The notes beneath the pieces are model-generated. The model was not told the origin of the DNA and searched no databases. It was given only the letters and a program-made list of their open reading frames with translations. A DNA stretch of 64,000 nt from the NCBI RefSeq assembly GCF_004791025.1, contig NZ_SRUO01000017.1, positions 40,879 to 104,878 of the forward strand, given 5' to 3'. The translations under genes and the position numbers were made by a program. Below are positions 9,225 to 17,850 of the stretch, piece by piece. Positions within the stretch are counted from its first letter, which is position 1, and each line of letters opens with the position of its first letter. The stretch is from Mesorhizobium sp. M4B.F.Ca.ET.203.01.1.1. GTDB taxonomy: Bacteria > Pseudomonadota > Alphaproteobacteria > Rhizobiales > Rhizobiaceae.

Positions 9225-10450
9225 GACATTTACCAAGATAGGAGAAAGCTGCTCATGCCCACCTCTAGGCAACAGGAACGCGTACCTGCATTTAGTCAGC
9301 AGGAATACCGCGAGCGCACTGCTCGGCTGCGAAAGCAAATGGCGGCGCGCGGAATGGATGCGCTGCTTGTCATGAACGAGAATAATATGAACTACCTCAC
9401 CGGCTATGATGGATACTCGGAGTACGTTCCGCAGCTCGCTCTCGTGTGTCAAGACGATGAAGACCCGTGGCTGATTTTGCGCGAAATGGACACTTTGTGT
9501 GCAACACCCACCTCCTACCTGCCGGAATCACGCATTCTCAGTTATCCCGAGAAATACATTGGTTCGAGCCAGCTAACGGCATGGGAGCCGATTGGCGATC
9601 TAATCCGCGAGCGCACCAAGTCTAGCCGAATCGGGGTCGAACTGACGGCCAAGACGTTTGGAGTGAAGGACCATGCCGCCCTCGGTAACAGCTTGGATTC
9701 ATCGAAGTTCATCGATGCCGATGGAATGCTTGGTAAACTAAAGACGGTAAAATCACCAGCTGAGCTTGCCTACATGGAGCAGGCCGGAAAGATTGTGGAC
9801 AGGGCCATGCAGGTGGGCCGGCTCGAGATCGCTCCTGGCGCACGCGAATGCGACGTGGGCGCCGCCATAGTTAATGCTTTGGTCAAGGGCACTCCGGAAA
9901 TCCCGGGCGGTGTTTGCGCCTTTCCAACTATGCCGGTTGGCGCTCCCGCCAATGCGCCGCATCTTTCGTGGTCTGACGCGAGCTATAAGATGGGCTGTCA
10001 GACTAACTTCGAGATTGGCGCCTTCCGACACCGCTATGCCTGCGCCTTGTCCCGGACGGTATTTTTGGGCGAGCCAACCGCTCGCGCGCGGCACCTACAT
10101 CAAGCCGCTTTGGACGGCTTTCTCGCGCAGGTCGAAACGATACGGCCTGGAGTTGCGTGCTCTGAAGTTTCGCAAGCGTTCCAGCGCGCCTTTAAACCAT
10201 ACGGCGTGCGGAAGGAATCCAGAAGCGGCTACTCCATCGGCCACGGTTGGGTCGACGGCGGAATCAGCTTCCAGGTGGACGACGACACCGTGATTGAACC
10301 TAACATGACCTTCCACGTTCTCATCGGTATTTTTGAGAAGGATGACGGCTACGTCTTCAGTGAGACTGTCCGAGTGACTGAGAACGGCGCGAAGTCGCTA
10401 AGCAATATGTCACGCGATTTGTTGGTAAATTGCTGACTTTAAGCATAGCG
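9225..10450. repeat. 1226-bp direct repeat, right copy
   Basis: This matches 2-1227 with one mismatch (9979). Both copies lie in the same orientation about 9.2 kb apart, so homologous recombination between them would delete the intervening IS cluster and methyltransferase gene. Confidence 0.97.
9255..10436 (+). CDS. M24-family ectoine-hydrolase-like protein, copy 2
   Basis: This is the same 393-aa protein as the copy at position 32, with A242 for V242. The reading frame opens further upstream, but the ATG at 9255 has the ribosome site (TAGGAGAAAG) and matches copy 1. Family blocks and the loss of two canonical metal aspartates are as in copy 1, pointing to the creatinase/DoeA branch. It sits next to the methyltransferase and 1.2 kb upstream of the methylaspartate cluster on the same strand. 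That proximity supports a role in opening or hydrolysing the substrate that feeds the cluster. That role is inference. Confidence 0.82.
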   Translation: MPTSRQQERVPAFSQQEYRERTARLRKQMAARGMDALLVMNENNMNYLTGYDGYSEYVPQLALVCQDDEDPWLILREMDTLCATPTSYLPESRILSYPEKYIGSSQLTAWEPIGDLIRERTKSSRIGVELTAKTFGVKDHAALGNSLDSSKFIDADGMLGKLKTVKSPAELAYMEQAGKIVDRAMQVGRLEIAPGARECDVGAAIVNALVKGTPEIPGGVCAFPTMPVGAPANAPHLSWSDASYKMGCQTNFEIGAFRHRYACALSRTVFLGEPTARARHLHQAALDGFLAQVETIRPGVACSEVSQAFQRAFKPYGVRKESRSGYSIGHGWVDGGISFQVDDDTVIEPNMTFHVLIGIFEKDDGYVFSETVRVTENGAKSLSNMSRDLLVNC

Positions 10451-10611
10451 GCCGGCAAGGTTCTCGTTGACTTCGGATTCCGAAAGGATTCCTGATGGCC
10501 AGGACGGATTTTCGACACAGAACGTACGTGCACAGGGCTCCGCAGGCGGATACCACCAAGGGCTGGTCTTTGTCTTCTGACGAGTGGATTTCCTTTTATG
10601 AGGGGTTTGGA

Positions 10612-10649
10612 ATTCCCAGCCACTCTTCTGATTCCCAGCCACTCTTCTG
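10612..10649. repeat. 19-bp tandem repeat
   Basis: ATTCCCAGCCACTCTTCTG is repeated twice in a row (10612-10630, 10631-10649) in the non-coding DNA after the M24 gene. The surrounding 10451-10789 contains no gene that I recognise. Confidence 0.85.
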
Positions 10650-10789
10650 AGAAGAGATGAAGGTGAGCATCTTGAAGGGACCGATATTGTCACTGGGTGG
10701 ACCTAATGCGTTCCGGTCCGCACGCGCGACAGTGGCAATGTGATTGTGGCGATCAAGCAGGCCCACTCGTTCTTTCCAGACGCGCACTG

Positions 10790-11030
10790 CCCTGACGACA
10801 CCCTATGCCGCGGGTCTGCACGCTTCGGAGACGTAGGACCGAAGGTCGGCGACATTCACAGCGGACGTGGCGTGATCCGGGTCGAGCACGGCAAGGGCTG
10901 CAAGGACCGCATGGTTATGCTCTCGGCGCAGCTTCTGCACATCCTGCGGGTCGACTGGTGACTAAGGAAACCGCAGGGCTGGCTGTTTCCGGCCGGGATG
11001 CAAATCGCCCGCATCGACGTTCAGGTATTG
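10790..11030 (+). pseudogene. Tyrosine recombinase fragment (IS91-associated type)
   Basis: Frames on the + strand give PYAAGLHASET, then VGDIHSGRGVIRVEHGKGCKDR with MLSAQLLHILR, then GWLFPGRDAN. These are the box I to mid-domain motifs of the integrase that accompanies many IS91-family elements. Stops and frame changes separate the pieces, and the terminal His-x-x-Arg/Tyr region is absent, so it is inactive. Confidence 0.7.
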
Positions 11031-11059
11031 TACTCGGCCGGCCGCTCGGCGCGTGCGGC

Positions 11060-11275
11060 CGCCGAACAATTCCTGTCGCAACCGCCATGCCCCAAGGCCC
11101 AAGGAAAGTCCTGCCGGGAATGACTCGCCGCGCGGCAGGACCAGCTTCTGCCGATCCTACTCCCACGTGGTGTTTATGCTGCCGGCCGAGATCGCCGCAA
11201 TCGCCTTCCAGAACAAGGCGGCGATGTACACGATCCTGTCCAAGGCGGCCGCCGAGACGGATTCATCGTCAGTTT
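11060..11275 (+). pseudogene. IS91-family transposase fragment
   Basis: The frame around 11160-11265 reads SHVVFMLPAEIAAIAFQNKA followed by AAMYTILSKAAAETD, the characteristic block after the zinc-finger region of IS91-type (HUH, Y1) transposases. The preceding CPKAQGKSC part lies in another frame. Only this short N-terminal segment remains. It directly follows the matching integrase fragment, as in intact elements of this type. Confidence 0.7.
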
Positions 11276-11687
11276 ATGACGGCGGCAGCGAGATCGTCAT
11301 TGGCAATGTCGCAAACTTACACAGGGTGGACCTACACCTCTTGCTGAGAGATCCTTTAGAATCGGGTTGTCCAACATCTGCTAGCGCCCGTTGAGGATTC
11401 CCAGTCGTATGATGTATCAGGATCTCGTGCGTGGATCACTGTTGCAGGGCATCATAAAATCCGCGCACGCCGTTCCCAATAAATGGTTCGGGCAGGAAGC
11501 CCGGTTTTTTGCACAGGGCTTCCGGGCGCCAGTCCGAGTCGGGCAGCCGCCGTCCATCTGGAAACGCGATAGCGCCACCCGGGAGATTATATTGGCGATC
11601 TGTATGCCATAAGGCGCATACTTTGCGAGCAGCGGATCGTACTGCATCCGTTCGTCGATACAGCCCGACAGGAATCGAGCAAAGCAA
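11276..11687. other. Intergenic region upstream of the methylaspartate cluster
   Basis: About 410 bp with no recognised gene. It separates the IS91 relics from the lyase gene and should hold the promoter of the catabolic cluster. A weak AGGAA ribosome site lies near 11670. No clear operator was found. Confidence 0.4.
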
Positions 11688-12938
11688 GTGCAGATCAAAG
11701 ACGTCCTCCTTGCGCCTGGCAATGGTGCATTTTTCTATGACGACCAAGATGCGATCAGGGCCGGCGTCCCGCACGACGGTTTCATCTATGTGGGCCAACC
11801 TGTCACGATCGGCTTCAAAGCCATTCGTGTTCCAGCGTCTTCGCTTAGTGTCGGATTGGTCCTTACCGACGACACTGTTGTCTGGGGCGACATGATGAGC
11901 GTCCAGTACTCTGGTGCTGGCGGACGCGATCCGTTGTTCGATGTCGATCAAGTCTCGGATCTGACGTCTCAGATATCGACACGGCTTCTTGATGTTAATG
12001 CATTTCGCTATCTTGATGCCTGCGCGAAGGTCCTCCAGCCATTAACGCATAAGCGGCTACCTTTGGCTGTTGAGTATGGCGTCAGCCAGGCTCTCCTTCG
12101 TGCCGCAGCTTATCTCCACCGAAAGACGATGGCGGAGATCGTATGCGCGGAGTTTGGCCTGCCGCTGCCCACGCGCAGAATTCCAATTTACTGCCAGAGC
12201 GGCGACGCCCGCGAAATCAACGTAGACAAGATGATTTTGAAGGCGGTCGATGTGCTTCCTCACGGCTTGATCAACTCACGGGCGAAATTCGGAGCTGGCG
12301 GTCAGACCTTCATGGAGTTCGTGAGGTGGGTTGCGAGGCGTACGCGCGAGATCGGCCGCCCCGGGTATAATCCCGTGCTGCATTTCGATGTTTATGGCTG
12401 GATCGGCCAGGAAATCGGCTTGGAGCCGCAATGCATCGCCGACTTTATCTGTAAGGTTGTAGATACCGTCCCGGATTTCAGGCTCAACATCGAGTCTCCG
12501 GCGGATTTTGGTTCGACCCAAGCTCAAATTGAGAACTACGCCAAGATCGTATCGATTTTGGACAACCGGGGTTCCAGCGCGCGCCTTGTCGTGGATGAGA
12601 GATGTAATACGCTTGAGGATATTCGGCTCTTTGCCGAAGCCAAGGCTGCACATCTGGTCCAAATCAAGACGCCCGATGTCGGCTCAATTGCCGATACGGC
12701 GCGCGCAGTTCTCATCTGCAAGGAAAACAAGGTCGGAGCTTATGTCGGGGGAAGCTGTACCGAGACAGATCTCTCCGCCCAAGCTTCTGTCCACATATCG
12801 GTGGCAACTCAGGCCGACATGATGCTCGCAAAGCCCGGAATGGGTGTCGACGAGGCATTCTCAATAGTTGGGAACGAACAAAATCGGTTGCTGGCGATGC
12901 TGAACCGTCGTCGGACTCGAAACGAAATTGTTGGATGA
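11688..12938 (+). CDS. mal: Methylaspartate ammonia-lyase
   Basis: The 416-aa product matches the full length of methylaspartate ammonia-lyase (EC 4.3.1.2), an enolase-superfamily enzyme that converts (2S,3S)-3-methylaspartate to mesaconate and ammonia. Visible conserved parts are VQYSGAGGRDPLF (72-84), QSGDAREINVDKMI (170-183), PHGLIN with His192, and the metal ligands D234 (HFDVYG), E269 (IES) and D303 (VVDERCNT). The base is K327 (VQIKTPD), and AKPGMGVDEA follows (381-390). All catalytic residues known from the clostridial enzyme are present. The start is GTG at 11688. It is the first gene of a + strand run with CoA-transferase and lyase genes. No glutamate mutase is present, so its substrate must come from elsewhere. 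Confidence 0.93.
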   Translation: MQIKDVLLAPGNGAFFYDDQDAIRAGVPHDGFIYVGQPVTIGFKAIRVPASSLSVGLVLTDDTVVWGDMMSVQYSGAGGRDPLFDVDQVSDLTSQISTRLLDVNAFRYLDACAKVLQPLTHKRLPLAVEYGVSQALLRAAAYLHRKTMAEIVCAEFGLPLPTRRIPIYCQSGDAREINVDKMILKAVDVLPHGLINSRAKFGAGGQTFMEFVRWVARRTREIGRPGYNPVLHFDVYGWIGQEIGLEPQCIADFICKVVDTVPDFRLNIESPADFGSTQAQIENYAKIVSILDNRGSSARLVVDERCNTLEDIRLFAEAKAAHLVQIKTPDVGSIADTARAVLICKENKVGAYVGGSCTETDLSAQASVHISVATQADMMLAKPGMGVDEAFSIVGNEQNRLLAMLNRRRTRNEIVG

Positions 12939-12948
12939 TTAGCGCGGT

Positions 12949-14109
12949 ATGTCGGCAATGCAGAATAGCCTTGAGGGGATCACCGTCGTTGCCGTGGAGC
13001 AGGCTGTGGCCGCGCCTTATGCGTCATCTCGCCTTGCGGATGCCGGCGCCCGAGTGATCAAGATTGAACGGCCGGAAGGGGACTTTGCCCGAAGCTACGA
13101 CAAGTTGGTTCGGGGGCAGAGCGCCTACTTCGTCTGGCTCAACCGGGGCAAGGAGTCGGTCTGTCTAGACCTGAGGTTGGAGGCGGACCGCGAGGTTCTC
13201 GACACGCTCATTGCCAGTGCAGACGTCTATATCCAGAATCTGAAACCGGGCAGCATTGAAAAACTGGGTTTCGCGTCTGCGGATCTCCGTCGACGTTTTC
13301 CGCGGCTGATCACCTGCGAGATCTCTGGATTCGGGAACACAGGGCCGTATTCCCATTTGAAGGCCTATGATCTCATCGTCCAGGCCGAAACAGGTCTATG
13401 CGCGATCACTGGCAACCAACAAGGGCCCGCGCGTGTAGGGGTCTCGGTTTGCGACATTTCGGCGGGCATGACAGCACATAGCGCCATTCTTCAGGCGCTG
13501 TATCACCGTGAGGTCACCGGTGAAGGCACCAGCATCCAGGTGTCACTGTTCGATGCGGTCGCTGACTGGATGAACGTGCCAGTTCTGCAAAACGACTATG
13601 GCGGCTACCATACCGTACGCGCCGGCGTGAAACACCCGTCCCTGGCGCCGTATGGCGCCTATAGTAGCGCCGACGGTACGGACGTCATCTTTTCGGTTCA
13701 GAATGACCGGGAATGGGTAAGTTTCTGCGAGAAATTCCTGAAGCAGCCGGAGCTTACACGCGCGCCCGGTTTTGCCGACAATATGGAGCGTCTCGGTAAT
13801 CGTGCGCAGCTCGACGAGATCATTAAACGGCGGTTTTCCGAACTGTCCTGCCACGAAGCAATGCAGGAGCTCGAGGCGGCCGGTTTGGCATTTGGCCGAT
13901 TGAACGAAGTGTCGGATGTTTCGAAGCATTCGCACCTTCGCAGGGTCGAGGTCGCCACACCCGAAGGAATTGTCGAGACGATAGCGCCTGCGGCTATCTT
14001 CAACTCCGAGCACCCGTCGCTGCGCCCGGTTCCGGCTCTTGGCGCTCACACCGAGGCTGTCCGCGAGGAGGTTTTGGGGCTTTTGCGAAAAAGAGCGGCG
14101 TCAGCGTGA
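12949..14109 (+). CDS. Class III CoA-transferase (CaiB/BaiF), probable citramalate or mesaconate CoA-transferase
   Basis: This 386-aa family III CoA-transferase has the N-terminal fold GITVVAVEQAVAAPYASS, the block ARVIKIERPEGDFAR, and NLKPGSIEKLG. The catalytic aspartate is in LKAYDLIVQAETGL (D141). It begins 10 bp after the ammonia-lyase stop, so the two are surely co-transcribed. Family members include succinyl-CoA:citramalate CoA-transferase and mesaconyl-CoA C1-C4 transferase. Next to mal, a lyase and a class I fumarase, activation of (S)-citramalate to citramalyl-CoA is the best guess, with mesaconate as the alternative. Confidence 0.85.
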   Translation: MSAMQNSLEGITVVAVEQAVAAPYASSRLADAGARVIKIERPEGDFARSYDKLVRGQSAYFVWLNRGKESVCLDLRLEADREVLDTLIASADVYIQNLKPGSIEKLGFASADLRRRFPRLITCEISGFGNTGPYSHLKAYDLIVQAETGLCAITGNQQGPARVGVSVCDISAGMTAHSAILQALYHREVTGEGTSIQVSLFDAVADWMNVPVLQNDYGGYHTVRAGVKHPSLAPYGAYSSADGTDVIFSVQNDREWVSFCEKFLKQPELTRAPGFADNMERLGNRAQLDEIIKRRFSELSCHEAMQELEAAGLAFGRLNEVSDVSKHSHLRRVEVATPEGIVETIAPAAIFNSEHPSLRPVPALGAHTEAVREEVLGLLRKRAASA

Positions 14110-14242
14110 GCGCGCGTTTCGGTAACGTGAGTGCGCTCGCGATTTCCAAAGAACCTGTCTACCTTGGATCATCTCAAGGCGTCGGCCATCCAGCAAACTC
14201 ATTGCCACCGCCCTCGGGAGGATCGGCCGCAGGGGCTTCTCC

Positions 14243-15172
14243 ATGATCAAGCACACTTTTGCGGCCGTTGAAAGCGCGATGGCTTTACCACGCTGGAGAT
14301 CCCTGCTCTTCGTTCCCGCTCACGTTAAGCGCTTTGTGAAGACGGCCAATGAGCGGGGTGCAGATGGCGTCATTCTCGACTTGGAGGATTCTGTTCCCCA
14401 GGACCAGAAGGGCGAGGCACGGAAGCAGCTTTCTGAATCTGTGGCAAAGGTGGCGCGTGCGGGCGCATCTGTTTTGGTCCGCGTGAATCATGGCCTACGC
14501 GCCTTGGCGGCCGATCTCGATGCAGCCGTGATGGCGGGTGTTGACGCACTCGTTCTTCCAAAGACGGATTCCGCAGAGTGGGTAACAGAGATCGCGAATG
14601 CGGTTTCGGAACTTGAACGGGAAAGAAATCTTCCGCCGGGAGGCATCCGGTTCCTTGCCCAGATCGAGACCCCAGGCGCCTTGCAAAGACTCGCGGCCAT
14701 TGCGTCGGCGCATCCAAGGATGGTCGCAATGGCGCTTGGTCCTGAAGACTTCAGTGCCGCTGTTGGCGGCGGCCCGGAATTTGATCTGCTCCTGGCCCCG
14801 AGCCTTGCCGTGCTGTTCGCTGCCCGTGCGGCCGGATTGCTCCCTTTGGGCTTTGTTGGAAGCATTGGCGAGTTCTCGGACACCTATAAACTTCGTGAAG
14901 CCGCAGCGCATGCGCGGCGGCTTGGCTTTGCCGGAGCTTTGGCGATTCATCCAAACCAGGTTGCCATATTCAATGAGGCTTTTTCGCCAAGCCCACAGGA
15001 ACTCGAATGGGCCCGTCGTGTCCTCGCGGCGGAAAAAGATGCGACGGCGCAAGGCAGAGGCGCGTTCGCATTGGACGGAAAGATGGTCGATCCACCGGTT
15101 ATTCGAAGGGCCCGAGAAATCATAGCCACGGATCCGGGCGCCGAGTTGGCCGTTGAGTCCTCAGCGGGTTGA
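14243..15172 (+). CDS. HpcH/HpaI-CitE family lyase, probable citramalyl-CoA lyase
   Basis: This TIM-barrel CoA-ester lyase of the CitE / malyl-CoA lyase family has about 309 aa. Conserved parts are RSLLFVPAHVKRFVKTA (19-35), GVILDLEDSVP (42-52), the CoA/substrate Arg in VLVRVNH (R80), and metal ligands Glu in AQIETPGAL (E142) and Asp in ALGPEDFSAAVG (D169). An alternative start is Met13 at 14279. It would cleave citramalyl-CoA to acetyl-CoA and pyruvate, completing the pathway opened by the ammonia-lyase. Specificity is inferred from context. Confidence 0.85.
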   Translation: MIKHTFAAVESAMALPRWRSLLFVPAHVKRFVKTANERGADGVILDLEDSVPQDQKGEARKQLSESVAKVARAGASVLVRVNHGLRALAADLDAAVMAGVDALVLPKTDSAEWVTEIANAVSELERERNLPPGGIRFLAQIETPGALQRLAAIASAHPRMVAMALGPEDFSAAVGGGPEFDLLLAPSLAVLFAARAAGLLPLGFVGSIGEFSDTYKLREAAAHARRLGFAGALAIHPNQVAIFNEAFSPSPQELEWARRVLAAEKDATAQGRGAFALDGKMVDPPVIRRAREIIATDPGAELAVESSAG

Positions 15173-15288
15173 TCGACAAGACTGGGACGACGACAGGAAG
15201 CGTCAGCAGCTCGGCACAATTATTGCTGTCGCGCCATCACATTTCGAGATAGATTACGTCAATTGCAGTCCGCCCTCGGAAGAGTACC

Positions 15289-16215
15289 GTGGAAATCAGG
15301 CAGTTAAGATACTTCGTCGGTGTGGTCGAAGCAGGCAGTTTCACGAAGGCCGCTGGCTTCCTTAATGTTGCCCAGAGTGCGCTGAGCCTGCATGTGCGTC
15401 AACTGGAGGAAGGCTTCGGCACTCAGCTGCTGATACGCGACAGGACCGGTGTGAGCGTGACGGCGTCAGGAGCCAAACTGCTCGATCGCGCTCGGGCGAT
15501 TCTTAAAGAAATTCGACTTACCGAGGTGGAATTGACCAACACAGCCGCTTCCCCTGCCGGGGAGGTGTCTATTGGCATTCCGTCTGGAGCTGCTCGCGTC
15601 CTGAGCGGTCCGCTGCTTGAGACGGTAAGACACGAACTGCCCAAGGTGTCCCTCAAGATGGTCGAGGGTATGACGGGACCGCTAGAGGAATGGATGGCGG
15701 CTGGACGCTTCAATCTGGCGGTTCTGTACCGCACAGCAGACAGTGTGGGGCGAATGACGGTGCTAGCGCGCGAAGACCTTTGTCTGGTGGTTCCGTCCGG
15801 CGAGCCACCGTTTGAAGATGCGATATCTCTGGCCGACCTGCATGCATTCCCCCTGGCGGTTCCCATGCGCAACAACAATGTCAGGCGTTCGGTGGCTGAT
15901 GTCGTCGCACAACACGGTTGCGCGCTGGACGTCAGGTTTGAAGTGGACTCCCTCTCAACGATCATCAACATGGTCGTAGAGGGAAAAGCGCATTCTATTC
16001 TCGCCCCGTCTGCGGTTCAGAAAGAAGCCTCCCAAGGGCTGGTCCGGACTGTCAAGATCGTCGATCCGGTGATTACCCGCTCCGTGGTGCTCGCTGTAAA
16101 TCCCAAAGATGAGCGTTCTGCGGCCGTTTCTGCGGTCCGCAAGCTCATTCCGAAGGTCGCCAGAAAATTGATTGAAATCCGGGACTGGGCGGCGGTGGCG
16201 CCTGAGGCGACCTGA
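15289..16215 (+). CDS. LysR-family transcriptional regulator
   Basis: The 308-aa product has an N-terminal winged helix-turn-helix (RQLRYFVGVVEAGSFTKAA, then QSALSLHVRQLEEGFG). A LysR substrate-binding domain follows (from about residue 90: GEVSIGIPSGAARVLSG; LCLVVPSGEPPFE). The start is GTG at 15289, and 116 bp separate it from the lyase gene. LysR proteins in such clusters usually bind a pathway intermediate as co-inducer; which one is unknown. Unlike most LysR regulators it is in line with, not divergent from, the genes it likely controls. Confidence 0.9.
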   Translation: MEIRQLRYFVGVVEAGSFTKAAGFLNVAQSALSLHVRQLEEGFGTQLLIRDRTGVSVTASGAKLLDRARAILKEIRLTEVELTNTAASPAGEVSIGIPSGAARVLSGPLLETVRHELPKVSLKMVEGMTGPLEEWMAAGRFNLAVLYRTADSVGRMTVLAREDLCLVVPSGEPPFEDAISLADLHAFPLAVPMRNNNVRRSVADVVAQHGCALDVRFEVDSLSTIINMVVEGKAHSILAPSAVQKEASQGLVRTVKIVDPVITRSVVLAVNPKDERSAAVSAVRKLIPKVARKLIEIRDWAAVAPEAT

Positions 16216-16410
16216 CAAACTAACCTGTAAAGCTGGGCATGATTGTTTGCGGCCATCAGGACCAGCCCGATCTGGATTCCAGATGGATTTCGGCAATATT
16301 CGATATTTGACCCGCCGCGACCATCGCGATGAAACTGGCTCAAGCGAGTTCAGCAGTTTCGATATCGAAACTGCGCTCGTATGCAAGAATTCAGTCAAGT
16401 GGAGCCCGCG

Positions 16411-17844
16411 ATGTCCGACGCCAAGAGCTACGAGCTCTTCATTAATGGCAAATGGCGAGCCGGTGGTAGCCGAGCCACTTTGCCGGTGATCAACCCGGCG
16501 ACGGAGAAGGTATTTGCCTCAGTGGCCTCGGCTACGGTTTCAGACTTGGATGAAGCTCTTGCTTCGGCAGAACGCAGCCGCAAGGCGTGGTCCTCACGAC
16601 CCGCCAAAGAGCGTGGCGAGATACTCGTCTCGGCCGCCAGCATTCTGGCAGAGAAAGCTGGCGCCGCAGCCAGGGACCTGTCGTCCGAACAGGGAAAGAC
16701 GATTGCCGAAGCGACAGGAGAATATGCGCGCGCAGTCGAAACGCTGGAATGGAATGGCCGGCATGCCGATGAGTTGTCGACCCCGATTCCGTTGGGCCCG
16801 AACAGGATGATCGTCCCGGAGGCCCTCGGTGTCGTCGCTGCCTTTACGCCGTGGAACTATCCAGCCGTTCTCATCGCCCGCAAGCTCGCCCCCGCGCTGG
16901 CGGCAGGCTGCCCGGTGATCCTCAAAGGGGCCGAGGAGACGCCAAGCGTGGCTGTCCATATCGTGGAATCTTTGCGTCAAGCAGGGATACCGGAAGGCGT
17001 GGTCAACCTGGTGTTCGGTGTTCCTGTGCATATATCGCGGCATCTGCTCAGTTCGCCAATTGTGAAAGTCTTGACGTTCACGGGGTCGACCGCTGTTGGA
17101 AAACAGCTGGCCACGCTGGCCGCGAATAATCTGCAGCGCTGCATCCTTGAGCTCGGTGGACATTCCCCGGTTATCGTGTGCGAAGATGCGGATCTGGCAA
17201 AGGCGATACCCGCTATTTCGGAATACAAATTCGAGTGCGCGGGCCAGAGCTGTAATGCGCCCAGCAGGATTCTTGTCGCCCGATCCCGCTATGAGGAATT
17301 CCTGTTCCGGATGACGGAGGCTGTCCGAAAAATCAGGATCGGACCACCGGATGACCCTGCAACGCAAATGGGGCCAATGGCAAACGCGCGGCGAATAGAG
17401 GCCATGCAGCGCCTGACCAAGGATGCGGTAGAAGGCGGCGCCCGCATCGAGACCGGTGGCATCCCCCTTGACCGACCGGGGTTTTACTGGCCGCCAACCA
17501 TCCTGACGGGCGTACCGAAGCAAGCGAGAGTGCTTCATGAAGAGCCGTTCGGACCGATCCTCACCGTGGCTCCTTTCGATACGATCGAAGAGGCGATCGA
17601 TGAAGCCAACGCCACGGAGTACGGTCTGGCCGCCTACTTGTTCACTGGCGCGGCCGATACGCAACAGAGGCTTGTGAGCGGTCTTTCTGCGGGCGCTGTT
17701 AGTGTGAATTACCTGAAAGGGGTTTCCGCTGATGCCCCTTATGGAGGAGTCAAGCAAAGCGGCTATGGATACGAAGGCGGCGAGCAGGGGGTGCGAAGCT
17801 TCCAGATTCTGAAAATGGTCAATGGCCTCGGTTCATTTGGATAA
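16411..17844 (+). CDS. NAD(P)-dependent aldehyde dehydrogenase (DoeC/SSADH-like)
   Basis: The product is an ALDH-superfamily enzyme of about 477 aa from the ATG at 16411, which has GGAG 6 bases upstream. An ATG 30 bases earlier (16381) is possible. Motifs are AFTPWNYPA with the oxyanion Asn, FTGSTAVGKQL for the cofactor, LELGGHSP with the general-base Glu, and the nucleophile Cys in AGQSCNAPSR. Similar enzymes oxidise succinate semialdehyde or, in ectoine breakdown, aspartate semialdehyde (DoeC). In this cluster it could oxidise a semialdehyde made by the aminotransferase at 24862, giving aspartate or methylaspartate. The stop is 6 bp before the fumarase start. Confidence 0.85.
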   Translation: MSDAKSYELFINGKWRAGGSRATLPVINPATEKVFASVASATVSDLDEALASAERSRKAWSSRPAKERGEILVSAASILAEKAGAAARDLSSEQGKTIAEATGEYARAVETLEWNGRHADELSTPIPLGPNRMIVPEALGVVAAFTPWNYPAVLIARKLAPALAAGCPVILKGAEETPSVAVHIVESLRQAGIPEGVVNLVFGVPVHISRHLLSSPIVKVLTFTGSTAVGKQLATLAANNLQRCILELGGHSPVIVCEDADLAKAIPAISEYKFECAGQSCNAPSRILVARSRYEEFLFRMTEAVRKIRIGPPDDPATQMGPMANARRIEAMQRLTKDAVEGGARIETGGIPLDRPGFYWPPTILTGVPKQARVLHEEPFGPILTVAPFDTIEEAIDEANATEYGLAAYLFTGAADTQQRLVSGLSAGAVSVNYLKGVSADAPYGGVKQSGYGYEGGEQGVRSFQILKMVNGLGSFG

Positions 17845-17850
17845 AATCCG

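Noticed and set aside
11436..11951. 171-codon frame on the minus strand
   Set aside because: Overlaps the start of the methylaspartate ammonia-lyase, which is well supported, and shows no family signal.
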